Shown here piece by piece: positions 25,268-33,651 of a stretch of 64,000 bases of DNA (within the stretch, counting starts at the first letter, position 1; each line of letters starts with the position of its first letter). The translations under genes and the position numbers were made by a program. The DNA comes from Acinetobacter sp. TGL-Y2 (GTDB lineage: Bacteria; Pseudomonadota; Gammaproteobacteria; Pseudomonadales; Moraxellaceae): the NCBI RefSeq assembly GCF_001612555.1, contig NZ_CP015111.1:124001-188000 (forward strand), read 5' to 3'. The notes below the pieces were generated by a model. The model was not told the DNA's origin. It was given only the letters and a program-made list of their open reading frames with translations, and made no database searches.

Positions 25268-26076
25268 AGCCATCTTGCCGACGTCAGATGGCTCAACAAG
25301 CCGTTGCCCAGCATAAGGTTAGTATTCGTTTAGCTTGCTCTGCATTTGGCATTAGTGAAACCTGCTACCGTTATCAGGCTAAACTTAGCGATGAAAATGC
25401 ATTAATTGCTGAACAGCTCATTAAACTCACTGAGGAAAATTCCGATTGGGGATTTGGTCTGTGCTTCTCATATTTACGACATGTTGAGAATTACTGCTGG
25501 AATCACAAGCGGGTTTACCGCATTTACTGTGAGTTAGCACTGAATCTACGTATTAAACCGAGAAGAAGATTAAAACGGCATGCACCAGAACCACTGAAAG
25601 AACCTATCAAAGAAAATCAGGTTTGGTCACTGGATTTTATGCATGATCAACTTTCTGATGGCCGAAAGTTTCGATTGTTCAATGTAATTGATGATTATCG
25701 TCGTGAAGGACTAACCATTGAAGCAGGATTCTCATTACCTACAACTCGAGTAATTCGAACTCTTAATCAGTTATTGGAATGGAGAGAAAAGCCATTAGTT
25801 ATTCGGTGTGACAATGGACCCGAGTTTATTAGTCACGAATTTGTGCGCTGGGCGACTGAGCATGGTATTCGTATTGAATACATTCAACCGGGTAAGCCAC
25901 AGCAGAATGCGTATATTGAACGATATAATCGAACTATACGTTATAGTTGGCTGAGCAAGCATTTGTTTGATACGTTAGAAGAGGTTCAGGATTATGCAAC
26001 TGATTGGTTGTGGCATTACAATCATGAAAGACCACACCAAGCTAATAAAGGAAGACCACCTTTGATGGCTGCTTAA
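25261..26076 (+). CDS. IS3-family transposase OrfB, DDE integrase core
   Basis: 271 residues, read in the -1 frame to OrfA with a 7-bp overlap and GTG at the junction, so probably made as an OrfAB fusion by frameshifting at A-AAA-AAG. Catalytic D125 (WSLDFMHD), D184 (IRCDNGPEF) and E220 (NAYIERYN), the last two separated by 35 residues as in the rve/IS3 family. Intact. Confidence 0.9.
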   Translation: MVKPSCRRQMAQQAVAQHKVSIRLACSAFGISETCYRYQAKLSDENALIAEQLIKLTEENSDWGFGLCFSYLRHVENYCWNHKRVYRIYCELALNLRIKPRRRLKRHAPEPLKEPIKENQVWSLDFMHDQLSDGRKFRLFNVIDDYRREGLTIEAGFSLPTTRVIRTLNQLLEWREKPLVIRCDNGPEFISHEFVRWATEHGIRIEYIQPGKPQQNAYIERYNRTIRYSWLSKHLFDTLEEVQDYATDWLWHYNHERPHQANKGRPPLMAA

Positions 26077-26144
26077 CCTCTACTTTTAACTTCGGTTATT
26101 TATGGGAGGATTACCATTACACACTATCCTTTTAGTTAATGATT

Positions 26145-27221
26145 TTATGATTCCAATAGGAATAAATTTTGTGCTGATTTTACTTCATTTGGATGATACT
26201 TTTTCAACATCTTGAATGCGACTTCTGCATAGTTATTGCTTTGACCAATAGCACTTTCTGACTGATTAATTTTTTTAGAAATCATTTTCTTTGTTTCTAG
26301 TTTTTCAGTCATTGCTATACAGTCGGGAGTTAATCCCTTAATTTGATTTTCAATATCTTGATATTGTGCATTTAATTCTAGTAACACTTTTTCATAATTT
26401 CTTTTGGCATTTCTTTCTATCTGCAACTGAGAAATTGTGCCTTCTGAGCTTTTTTCTAATGGTGGAAATTTTGCCCCGCTGCAAGAGTCATTTACAATAT
26501 CAACTCCATACTGATGCATCTTATATCCATGATATGCAATACAATCCCTATCATTAGGTTTAAGTCTAATGAATCTGAAACAACAGGCGCAACGGTGATA
26601 ATCACTTTGATCTTTAGGGCTAAAATCAAGTTCTTCAATCCCATCAGAGATAGCATTAATCAGGAATTGTATTTCTTGATTAATAATGAGCATATCGTTT
26701 AAATACTTATTATCAGGTTGTAAGGGGAGGGCAATCTCAGTAACCCAGCTTAAAATCTTTTTATCAATTCCGTGGTATCTAAATAACTTCCAAACAGAAT
26801 ATTCTACATAATTTAAATCTTGAGAATTAAATTCAACGCTATTCAAAACAGCTTCATTCAATTTTTTATCTTTATATTTTTTTTCAACAAATGGCTGTAG
26901 GTCATTGACCAAGTTAAACATATACATTTTGAGGCGTTGCAATTCTGAGTTCTTCAATCCAACATAATTAAGCTGTTCAAAAAGAATTTTGCATTTAATT
27001 GCATTCAAAAGTGGGTTTAATCGGTTTTTTCGGCCAGATGCTTCCACTGTTAAACCGTAGAAAAGTGGAGCATTTTTTTCAAGCCAATGCTTAATCTGTT
27101 CTTCAATTTCAGAAAATTCAGGGTGTTTTATTTTTAGGTCATCCCAATTCTTTGCCATAAGCATTTTGCTAAGATCAATATTTCCTAGATTTATTGAAAA
27201 TTCTTCTTTAATACTGATCAT
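26145..27221 (-). CDS. hypothetical protein with a Cys/His motif, 358 aa
   Basis: ATG 27221 after AGGAGCC. Central HRCACCFRFI ... CIAYHGYKMHQYGVDIVNDSCSGAKFPP (about residues 211-255) is a Cys/His-rich segment resembling a recurring plasmid motif (CxxC ... HGYxxxxxG ... SCxGxxxxP) likely to bind zinc. C-terminal part is coiled-coil-like. Box at 27245-27262. Originally the first gene of an operon with 24406-24927. Confidence 0.7.
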   Translation of the reverse strand: MISIKEEFSINLGNIDLSKMLMAKNWDDLKIKHPEFSEIEEQIKHWLEKNAPLFYGLTVEASGRKNRLNPLLNAIKCKILFEQLNYVGLKNSELQRLKMYMFNLVNDLQPFVEKKYKDKKLNEAVLNSVEFNSQDLNYVEYSVWKLFRYHGIDKKILSWVTEIALPLQPDNKYLNDMLIINQEIQFLINAISDGIEELDFSPKDQSDYHRCACCFRFIRLKPNDRDCIAYHGYKMHQYGVDIVNDSCSGAKFPPLEKSSEGTISQLQIERNAKRNYEKVLLELNAQYQDIENQIKGLTPDCIAMTEKLETKKMISKKINQSESAIGQSNNYAEVAFKMLKKYHPNEVKSAQNLFLLES

Positions 27222-27244
27222 GGGAAGGCTCCTATTATTCTCTT

Positions 27245-27262
27245 AGTATAACCATATACCGC
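27245..27262 (-). promoter_or_regulatory. shared promoter box, copy 16
   Basis: GCGGTATATGGTTATACT, 24 bp before the start. Confidence 0.75.
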
Positions 27263-27383
27263 CTATATTGCAGTAATAATATGTAATTTATTTAGCTTTT
27301 AATTTAAGATATTTCCTTATTTAACCGCAGCATACGGCGTTAATCCATAAACGATAGAATTTCACCAACTTTTTTGAGAACAA

Positions 27384-27472
27384 GGCCTAATGCGTAAGCA
27401 TTATTGGGCAAAGCGCCAGCTATTTTTAGAGCCACGGCGCAAGCAGTGGGTCGCAGCGCAAGCGGAGCCGCC
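27384..27472. repeat. extended GNRA hairpin element H6
   Basis: CCTAATGC-GTAA-GCATTATTGG, CCACGGC-GCAA-GCAGTGG, CGCAGC-GCAA-GCGGAGCCG. Confidence 0.7.
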
Positions 27473-27495
27473 AGTAGTTCAGAATTTATTGAGAA

Positions 27496-27520
27496 TAAAA
27501 AAAGCCCCTTGAGGCTTTTA
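27496..27520 (-). terminator. terminator of the 28663-27545 operon
   Basis: AAAGCCTCAAGGGGCTTT stem plus T-run. Confidence 0.75.
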
Positions 27521-27544
27521 AAAAGTAGCTTTTATCAAACCTTG

Positions 27545-27739
27545 TTATAAATTTTGCAAATTTAAAAAAACATATCCTGCGATGACGATCAGAGAAAAAA
27601 TGCCACTGATACCAAAAACCAAAAAAGATTGTTGTTTGGACGGGAAATATTTATGGCCAAGCTTACAGATACTCACTATTCCAATAGTTGCAATAATGAA
27701 AATTGCCATAAACATAAATGTTTTTAAAAATATTGTCAT
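27545..27739 (-). CDS. small two-span membrane protein, 64 aa
   Basis: Spans at about 5-26 and 39-60 with a basic loop (KLGHKYFPSKQQ) between. AAGGTG site. Last gene of a three-gene minus-strand operon with 12-45 bp gaps. Function unknown. Confidence 0.65.
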   Translation of the reverse strand: MTIFLKTFMFMAIFIIATIGIVSICKLGHKYFPSKQQSFLVFGISGIFSLIVIAGYVFLNLQNL

Positions 27740-27751
27740 TGCACCTTTGCC

Positions 27752-28069
27752 TTAGTTTATACAGACAACATACTGGTAGGGTGTATGTTTATACGCAATC
27801 AAATCTGGAGAGAGTTTCTCTTTTGGTGAAAGTTTTTCAATCAGCTCGCCAGTCTTCGGATTCTCTTTGCTTAGAACCAAGCTTAATGAATATTTACGTC
27901 CCCGATTTTTAATGAATTCTAGTATGAATAATTCAGTTTCGGTCAATTCAAAAATGCTTTGGCCATTAACAACTTCTATAAAAGAACTGAATAAATCTTT
28001 ATCTAAGTCTGTATTTTCATTAATTGCTTTGATGATATTGCTATAAGCGCTATTGGTTCCTGTACTCAT
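27752..28069 (-). CDS. hypothetical protein, 105 aa
   Basis: Start MSTGTNSAYSNII at ATG 28069 with AGGAAA upstream. Contains FELTETELFILEFIKNRGRKYSLSLVLS, a possible helix-turn-helix-like stretch without a clear family. Middle gene between two membrane-protein genes. Confidence 0.65.
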   Translation of the reverse strand: MSTGTNSAYSNIIKAINENTDLDKDLFSSFIEVVNGQSIFELTETELFILEFIKNRGRKYSLSLVLSKENPKTGELIEKLSPKEKLSPDLIAYKHTPYQYVVCIN

Positions 28070-28114
28070 TTGCAAGTTTCCTACTTCATTGTTGATAGAT
28101 TAAAGTTTAAGTTG

Positions 28115-28663
28115 TCAGTCAAAATCACTAAGCGAACAAAAGTATAAACGTGCTTGCATGATTAGATAAAAAATAGCCGATGCAATCATGCAGTATGCTG
28201 AAAACTGGCTGACTCTAATATTTTCCGTAAATCCACCAGATATAAGCATTACAGTCGAAGCTAAAATCATAAGCATGATACCCCCATAAGAATAGAAATG
28301 GAGGCTACTTTGCTTCATACGCCATTCGTATAAGCTATTAGAGGCCTTGCTACTTTCAAGATTTTTAAGAGGTGATATGGAGATAACAAAAGCCCATTTA
28401 TCAATGATTGAATGTAAGCACCATAATATTGAAAATACAGATAAACAAAGAACCCAAGTTAGACCAAGTGTTTTTAAAGAAAGACCGCCCCAATTAAAGT
28501 GATTTTTTAAAAATAAAAATCCTAATAGGCTCAATACAATTAATCCAAAAACCATTTTGGATAGAGCAATCGTTTTAAGCGCGGTATTAATCAATTTAAG
28601 GCGCTTTTCAAGCGCTCTGATCTCTAGAGTTAGTTCTTCGTTTATTTGTTCAGTATGGCTCAT
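28115..28663 (-). CDS. four-span membrane protein, 182 aa
   Basis: Charged coiled N-terminus (INEELTLEIRALEKRLKL), then spans at about 35-52, 65-85, 128-146 and 153-172. AAGGATG site. First gene of the operon ending at 27545. No shared box; the promoter lies in the 106-bp gap or transcription reads through from 29570. Confidence 0.7.
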   Translation of the reverse strand: MSHTEQINEELTLEIRALEKRLKLINTALKTIALSKMVFGLIVLSLLGFLFLKNHFNWGGLSLKTLGLTWVLCLSVFSILWCLHSIIDKWAFVISISPLKNLESSKASNSLYEWRMKQSSLHFYSYGGIMLMILASTVMLISGGFTENIRVSQFSAYCMIASAIFYLIMQARLYFCSLSDFD

Positions 28664-28728
28664 TCAGTAGCATCCTTGGAGCTTTAACTGACTTCTTTTA
28701 TGGAGCCAGCATCTTTCAATAATAATTT

Positions 28729-28754
28729 ATGAGAAGTATCGAATAACTTCTCAT
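28729..28754 (-). terminator. hairpin after the 28770-29570 gene
   Basis: ATGAGAAGT / ACTTCTCAT stem; no strong T-run. Confidence 0.5.
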
Positions 28755-28769
28755 TTGATAAGGGTTCAA

Positions 28770-29570
28770 TTATTCCTTATTTCTGTTTTTGATAACATTC
28801 GGGCGTTTAATGGTTGTGGTTTTATAACCTTTATCATCTTCATTAATAGAAGAAATAGTGGCTTTGAGTTGAACAGTATCACCAGCATTACCGATATCAG
28901 CCGTACCATCATACATAACGACAGAATCCACTGATTGAAGCACATAATGGAACTTCTCACCATAAAAGCCGTTACTGACTTTTGCTGTAGTAATGATTGC
29001 TTCAAACGTAATTCGTTGACCTATTTCACCTAAAAAAGTCATCGATGCATTTTGTGCAAGACGTTCTTCAAAAAGCCCACGGGTAAGAGCCATACCTAAA
29101 CATAAGCTGGACAATTTTTTGGCAACAATTCGCTCCACAAAGTCACCAATAGTATTAAACTGGTCTGCAAACCATAGGACATAGCTATTAGGTAGGTCCT
29201 CGATCTTATCTCCACGATGCTTACCCATAGGTACATACCCACTTTCTAATACTCGTAAGCCGTTTAAAACATGGAGTGGAAGCGCCTTCCCAAATTCTTG
29301 AGATGTTTCATTCTCAGGACTGCCATCATCAAATTCTATGATCAAATTACTTGAATCGGTTTGACGCGCAAGAAGCAGATCGACATAAGCCTGAGCTTTA
29401 TTGATTGCTTCTTCTTCATCTGTAGATAAATTACAGATATGTGATGAATAGACATTCCCTGATGTATCGAATACAGCACGGCGAAAAGTATAAAATACTT
29501 CTTTACCACCTACGCCAATATAGTAAACATGGCGTATTTTTTGGGCATTTGCCAAAGTGACTGCATTCAT
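28770..29570 (-). CDS. exonuclease X C-terminal/DUF3820-like plus OB-like protein, 266 aa
   Basis: Residues about 112-133 read VPMGKHRGDKIEDLPNSYVLWF, the GKHKGxxxxxxPxxYxxW motif of DUF3820 and the exonuclease X C-terminal domain. The last third (QRITFEAIITTAKV ... DTVQLKATISSINEDDKGYKTT) looks like an OB-fold strand pattern. No exonuclease catalytic residues seen, so more likely nucleic-acid binding than cleaving. Box at 29605-29622. Confidence 0.65.
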   Translation of the reverse strand: MNAVTLANAQKIRHVYYIGVGGKEVFYTFRRAVFDTSGNVYSSHICNLSTDEEEAINKAQAYVDLLLARQTDSSNLIIEFDDGSPENETSQEFGKALPLHVLNGLRVLESGYVPMGKHRGDKIEDLPNSYVLWFADQFNTIGDFVERIVAKKLSSLCLGMALTRGLFEERLAQNASMTFLGEIGQRITFEAIITTAKVSNGFYGEKFHYVLQSVDSVVMYDGTADIGNAGDTVQLKATISSINEDDKGYKTTTIKRPNVIKNRNKE

Positions 29571-29604
29571 AGAGAAACCCTATAAGATTTGTTGTTGATG
29601 ATTA

Positions 29605-29622
29605 ATTATAAACATATACCGC
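29605..29622 (-). promoter_or_regulatory. shared promoter box, copy 17
   Basis: GCGGTATATGTTTATAAT, one change. Confidence 0.8.
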
Positions 29623-29745
29623 AATTATAGCCAGTTAATGAATGTAAAATAGTGTATTAAGTATCTGATTTAAATAGAAAACAATTGAAAAAATTAAGTT
29701 GTAGATTTAGACATTAATTTTTAACGCTGTAGAAAATAATAAGTA

Positions 29746-29768
29746 ATAAAACTACCCGTGGGTAGTTT
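29746..29768 (-). terminator. terminator of the 29791-30186 gene
   Basis: AAACTACCCACGGGTAGTTT, a tight perfect stem with T's after it. Confidence 0.8.
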
Positions 29769-29790
29769 CATATTTTAAAGAATTGTGGAT

Positions 29791-30186
29791 TTAACTAGAT
29801 AAACGAGTTGAAACAGTCTCACCGATAGATTGTGTCAAAGCGTAATCTGAATAATCTTTAATTATTCCATTTTTCCCGTAGTGATATGAATTGAAGTACA
29901 TTGAAGTTTCTTCATGTGAAACTACACGAATTAAGAATTCTGTTTCATCTTCAATGAATGGGAATACCAGATCAGCGATAAATTCTAGTTCTGAATCCGG
30001 ATTGATAATATTTCCGTCACACTCATCATCTCCATGAATACAGACTGTCACGAACTCACCTAATTCAGTGACTTCAAAATAGGGCATCAAGCCGTAATCT
30101 GAATATTTTTTATGGAATAAATCCCAGCTTATTTTTGAGAATAAAATTGGGGTGGTATTAATTGCATATACTGCATTTTGAGACAT
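29791..30186 (-). CDS. acidic hypothetical protein, 131 aa
   Basis: Start MSQNAVYAINTTPIL at ATG 30186 after ATGGAG. Acidic, with VCIHGDDECDGNIINPDSE in the middle. Monocistronic with box 18 and its own terminator. Unrecognised. Confidence 0.75.
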   Translation of the reverse strand: MSQNAVYAINTTPILFSKISWDLFHKKYSDYGLMPYFEVTELGEFVTVCIHGDDECDGNIINPDSELEFIADLVFPFIEDETEFLIRVVSHEETSMYFNSYHYGKNGIIKDYSDYALTQSIGETVSTRLSS

Positions 30187-30212
30187 AATAAACTCCATTG
30201 TTGATGGTTTTT

Positions 30213-30230
30213 ATTATAAACATATACCGC
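30213..30230 (-). promoter_or_regulatory. shared promoter box, copy 18
   Basis: GCGGTATATGTTTATAAT followed by ATCAACAATGGAG. Confidence 0.85.
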
Positions 30231-30349
30231 TTAATTTTTTGTGAGTTATTGTAAAAGATATAAAATGCTTTTCCAGTGGCCCATATATTCCAATACTGGT
30301 ATTAGAGTTATTTACTGTACTGCACAGGAAAGCCTCTTTCTTTGAATAC

Positions 30350-30453
30350 GGCGAAGCTACGCAGTGAGCGTAAGCCAGCTGCACCCGAAGCATAAGCAAA
30401 GGCAAAGAACCACGGGCGCAAGCATCGTGGTCCATAGCGTAAGCGGGGCGGGA
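30350..30453. repeat. extended GNRA hairpin element H7
   Basis: GTGAGC-GTAA-GCCAGCTGC, GAAGCATAAGC, CCACGGGC-GCAA-GCATCGTGG, AGC-GTAA-GCGGGGCG. It is followed by no gene for 500 bp, only array 2. Confidence 0.65.
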
Positions 30454-30582
30454 TTTTCACAATCAAGAATTTATGACCAAAAAAAATACAAATAATTAAA
30501 TTTTAATAAATACAGGATGTTATATCGTTGTAAAAATAATTTGGTTTGATGTTTCTTATCTTGGAAAATCTCAATAATTTAT

Positions 30583-30605
30583 ATACTTATGTTAAAATAG
30601 CTATA
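30583..30605 (+). promoter_or_regulatory. minimal CRISPR leader of array 2
   Basis: TATACTTATGTTAAAAT then TAGCTATA; same extended -10 pattern as arrays 1 and 3, abutting repeat 1. Confidence 0.65.
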
Positions 30606-30992
30606 GTGACATATCGCACATGCGATTTTGAGAACCTTCATATTTTCCGAACGGGCTTCCAGTTGGTGACATATCGCACATGCGATTTTGAGATAAATAA
30701 TATTAAACCCCGCAATGCGAGGCTTGTGACATATCGCACATGCGGTTTTTAGAATTATCATACTTGGGCGAGTACACCCCTTAAATTTACATATCGCACA
30801 CGCGATTTTGAGACACTGACGTTTATGCTGCGGCAGTCCTGTTTAAAGACATACCGCACACGCGGTTTTTAGATCGTTGCCTTGTACAGAGTAATTAGAG
30901 ACTATGTGGCATATCGCACACGCGATTTTTAGAAACTTATTAAATGTGAAAAGACAGTGATGAACGTGCTACATCGCACATGCGATTTAAAA
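30606..30992 (+). CRISPR. CRISPR array 2: 7 repeats, 6 spacers
   Basis: Exact 60-bp steps at 30606, 30666, 30726, 30786, 30846, 30906 and 30966. Stem variants ATCGC-ACAT-GCGAT, ATCGC-ACAC-GCGAT and ACCGC-ACAC-GCGGT show compensating changes. Last repeat is degenerate and runs into a terminator. Spacers 33 bp, all different. Short frames over the array are artefacts. Confidence 0.9.
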
Positions 30993-31019
30993 AAATGCCC
31001 TATAATATAGGGCATTTTT
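30989..31019. terminator. bidirectional terminator between array 2 and 31024 gene
   Basis: AAAAATGCCCTATAATATAG then GGCATTTTT; closes both the array and the convergent gene. Confidence 0.85.
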
Positions 31020-31023
31020 CATA

Positions 31024-31335
31024 CTAAGCGGTATAGTCCAAAAGAAATTGCGTAATGTCGCCTTTAATTTTCTGTTGATTGCGATCATCAATTAAAAGTG
31101 GAACTCCGTCTTTAGACTGCAGAATATACTCCAAGCCTTCGATTTCTTCTAAAAAGAACTTATATTCTTCAATAATGAAATTGTACATTTCTTTTTGGGT
31201 CGCAAAAGTTGACCCTCCATTTCTAATGAAATGTTCAATATCAACTGCAATAGATTTATATTGAGCAAAGAAATAACCATGTGGATTTACAAGGTAGACT
31301 TCTATGGTTTGTTCTGGTGCCAAAATTGTACTCAT
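31024..31335 (-). CDS. hypothetical protein, 103 aa
   Basis: GAGGG site before ATG 31335. Central amphipathic EEYKFFLEEIEGLEYIL. Second gene behind 31378-31725; a CTCTCTAAAAAGAGA stem separates them. No known family. Confidence 0.7.
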   Translation of the reverse strand: MSTILAPEQTIEVYLVNPHGYFFAQYKSIAVDIEHFIRNGGSTFATQKEMYNFIIEEYKFFLEEIEGLEYILQSKDGVPLLIDDRNQQKIKGDITQFLLDYTA

Positions 31336-31377
31336 GTGAATACCCTCAAACGTCTTGATGATTCTCTTTTTAGAGAG

Positions 31378-31725
31378 CTATAAATTAGGAAAGCTACGAA
31401 TTTCAATCATAAATTCATGATTAGGCATCTCTTTAATGACTGGTTGTACGTGCGTACATCCACAACAACGGAACTGGCAGTCGCACTGAACTGTTAGAGA
31501 GTCATAGAGAGCATCTAGCACTTCTGCAGGGGGTAGGGATAGGTCGTGGGTAATTCGGACAATACCGCGATTCCACACGCCGTATGAATCAGGTTCAGCT
31601 ACAAAGTGGCTAATGTCGATATTGCGGATTAGTTTTTTCTCTTTATCTGCAGTTTTGAGACTTTTCCCACCTAAAAAAGTATAGATCGGAATGATGGTTA
31701 AAGATTCTTGATTAGAATTTTGCAT
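31378..31725 (-). CDS. hypothetical protein with clustered cysteines, 115 aa
   Basis: Start probably ATG 31725 (MQNSNQESL); ATG 31737 is also possible, neither with a strong ribosome site. VQCDCQFRCCGCTHVQP (about residues 85-101) holds CxC...CCxC and could bind metal. Box at 31754-31771. Confidence 0.65.
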   Translation of the reverse strand: MQNSNQESLTIIPIYTFLGGKSLKTADKEKKLIRNIDISHFVAEPDSYGVWNRGIVRITHDLSLPPAEVLDALYDSLTVQCDCQFRCCGCTHVQPVIKEMPNHEFMIEIRSFPNL

Positions 31726-31753
31726 TGTAATAGTCAATAATGATTATGAATTT

Positions 31754-31771
31754 ATTATAACCATATACCAC
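31754..31771 (-). promoter_or_regulatory. shared promoter box, copy 19
   Basis: GTGGTATATGGTTATAAT, one change. Confidence 0.8.
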
Positions 31772-31806
31772 ATAAACAATATTGAATAAATGTAAACTTA
31801 TATTGT

Positions 31807-31831
31807 ATAAGCTTATGTTAAAATCCCTATT
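31807..31831 (+). promoter_or_regulatory. minimal CRISPR leader of array 3
   Basis: TATAAGCTTATGTTAAAAT then CCCTATT, almost identical to the leader of array 1; overlaps the upstream block of box 19, which points the other way. Confidence 0.65.
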
Positions 31832-31978
31832 GTGACATATCGCACACGCGATTTTAAGAAATGCAGTAGAAGCTTAACTGCCCAACAATGCGTGGTATAT
31901 CGCACATGCGATTTTCAGAATGAGTATCATGCGCGGTGATTGTAATAGCTGGTGATATATCGCACACGCGATTTTGAT
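31832..31978 (+). CRISPR. CRISPR array 3: 3 repeats, 2 spacers
   Basis: Repeats at 31832, 31892 and 31952, all with ATCGC...GCGAT stems. Ends about 65 bp before the convergent 32044 gene. Has its own leader. Confidence 0.85.
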
Positions 31979-32043
31979 AAATAAAAGACATTACAAGGAT
32001 TGATAGTTACTTAGGGTTATACTTTGACAATGTGGAAAAATGC

Positions 32044-32574
32044 TTAAAGTTTATTGAGGTACTCATAAAATTCATCTTGGCTTAATCCCAGTACATCATT
32101 TTGAATATCTTGGTCATACCACAAGGCCATACAAAATTCGCTTACTGCTTTAATCCACTTTTTCTTCTTGTAGTTTTTAGATGTCCTAAATCCCTTCATG
32201 AAACCAGCCCAATTTTTTAAAACCTGATGATAGCCTTCTGGTGCTTTGGCAATCACTTTAACGAAATAAACAATCTGTACATTTACTCTGAATGACTCTA
32301 CTGGGTAGATAATTAAATCATTAGAGGTAATGCTTAAACTTGCCATAGAAGTTTCGCATAAGTCCTCATTCTCAATTGTAAAACCATCTCTTAACTGCAT
32401 ATCTCCGTAAGAACGATCACGATTAACAATGGAAAATGTAGGCAAAGATTCTATGTATTCTAAAAAGCGTTTATCAGACAGGTTGAGATCAATGAATTGA
32501 TCAAGTGAAAGCACTTCACTGTTCCTTAAGTATGACTCAATTTCATCTACTTCATGGTCAGCCGTATTATTCAT
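32044..32574 (-). CDS. hypothetical protein, 176 aa
   Basis: MNNTADHEVDEIESYLRN...; C-terminal half basic (GFRTSKNYKKKKWIKAVSEF). Starts 24 bp after the lipoprotein gene and is probably the last gene of a long minus-strand operon from 35622. No family recognised. Confidence 0.7.
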   Translation of the reverse strand: MNNTADHEVDEIESYLRNSEVLSLDQFIDLNLSDKRFLEYIESLPTFSIVNRDRSYGDMQLRDGFTIENEDLCETSMASLSITSNDLIIYPVESFRVNVQIVYFVKVIAKAPEGYHQVLKNWAGFMKGFRTSKNYKKKKWIKAVSEFCMALWYDQDIQNDVLGLSQDEFYEYLNKL

Positions 32575-32598
32575 TTAACTTCTACTGAATTAATCTCT

Positions 32599-32772
32599 TT
32601 AGATTTTACTATTCTTATCCTTGGCCACTTCAACGATAGCGATATGGGAATTAAAATGATATTCCGTTGCTTGTAGGGCAATATCTGACGGCGAAAATTT
32701 TGGCTTGGATTCATCTACATTAGAGCAAGAAATCAAAAACCCAATCAGGGGAACAAGCACTAATGCTTTCAT
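32599..32772 (-). CDS. small lipoprotein, 57 aa
   Basis: MKALVLVPLIGFLISC: a short signal peptide and lipobox LISC with Cys16, then a 41-residue polar tail. ATG 32772. Predicted to be lipidated and membrane-anchored in the periplasm. Lies between two genes of the same operon. Short lipoproteins on plasmids often serve entry exclusion or lysis, but nothing here proves either. Confidence 0.65.
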   Translation of the reverse strand: MKALVLVPLIGFLISCSNVDESKPKFSPSDIALQATEYHFNSHIAIVEVAKDKNSKI

Positions 32773-32885
32773 AGATAATCTTCCAAAAGTGGTTATATAA
32801 AATAAGATTCTATGCGTAATATCATGTGTAAATGCTTTTAATCAAAACGACTGTTGGGAATCTCGTTTTAAAACAATATTCATGC

Positions 32886-33149
32886 TTAATTATAGTCTTT
32901 AAGCAATAAACTGTTATCGTCTATTGGTTGTAGTTGATCAATAACTTGTTTGTCTAGCTCGAAGAACTTTTTACGCTTTGGGTCTTTATGCCAACCTATT
33001 ACCCAATATAAAGCTTCTGCATAAGCAGTGCTTTTGATTAATTCGTTCTGTTCATCACGAGTACGATTTTTATTAAGCCTTAAACTTTCCATTTTTGCAC
33101 AAACTTCAAAGAGTTTCTTTTCGATTTGATGTTCTAATTTGACTGTCAT
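32886..33149 (-). CDS. basic helical protein, 87 aa
   Basis: AAGGTG site. KLEHQIEKKLFEVCAKMESLRLNKNRTRDEQNEL is coiled-coil-like. In operon with the genes on both sides. Family unknown. Confidence 0.7.
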   Translation of the reverse strand: MTVKLEHQIEKKLFEVCAKMESLRLNKNRTRDEQNELIKSTAYAEALYWVIGWHKDPKRKKFFELDKQVIDQLQPIDDNSLLLKDYN

Positions 33150-33181
33150 TGTTATTCCACACCTTATTTCTAATAGCCCAT

Positions 33182-33637
33182 TTAAGTGGCTTTACTAAAT
33201 ATCAGATCGACCATATCTTTAATCGATTGAGCTGTCTCATAATCACCGCGCTTTAATGCAGATTGATATGCCTTTCGTTCAGGTTCCAAGCGCTCAGCTA
33301 AATCTTTTAATGTTTCAGCTTTAATTGATGGCTGCTTCGCCGTGGCAAGGTGCTTATTCTGTATAGCCAGCCATTCAAAAATTTTACGTGCATCCTTGTA
33401 TTGTCCAAGGTTCATATTCTTATTGGTTGGTAGCGTTGCCGATGAATCCTCAAACTCACCTTCAAAGATCAGACCTAAAAAGTTTTTGTCATGAGCATCT
33501 GCAGGAAAGCTCATTTCTGTGCCTAACTCATCAGCATCATTAAGCAAATAGAGTATCAGGCTTTTCTTAGTCCCTCTTACTCGAATGCCAGCATGAACAT
33601 AGCGCTTTCTTTCAGCTTTTTCTTTTTGATCAGTCAT
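33182..33637 (-). CDS. hypothetical protein, 151 aa
   Basis: AGGAACTGAA before ATG 33637. Basic N-terminus (KEKAERKRYVHAGIRVRGTKK), C-terminal charged helices (RLEPERKAYQSALKRGDYETAQ) like a UvrB/UvrC-type helical pair. Starts 15 bp after the topoisomerase-like gene. Function unknown. Confidence 0.7.
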   Translation of the reverse strand: MTDQKEKAERKRYVHAGIRVRGTKKSLILYLLNDADELGTEMSFPADAHDKNFLGLIFEGEFEDSSATLPTNKNMNLGQYKDARKIFEWLAIQNKHLATAKQPSIKAETLKDLAERLEPERKAYQSALKRGDYETAQSIKDMVDLIFSKAT

Positions 33638-33651
33638 TTCAGTTCCTACAT

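Larger units (their letters stand above)
24930..26115 (+). mobile_element. IS3-family insertion sequence, complete
   Basis: Imperfect terminal inverted repeats start GGTAATC at both ends (left GGTAATCGCCCCTAAAAATA, right reverse GGTAATCCTCCCATAAATAA), flanked by a 4-bp ATTA duplication (24926-24929 and 26116-26119). Two overlapping transposase frames. About 1186 bp. The intact ends and duplication suggest recent insertion. Confidence 0.9.

Noticed and set aside
30546..30761. Short frames on both strands with repeated VTYRTCDF / ACAICHK segments
   Set aside because: They are translations of CRISPR array 2.
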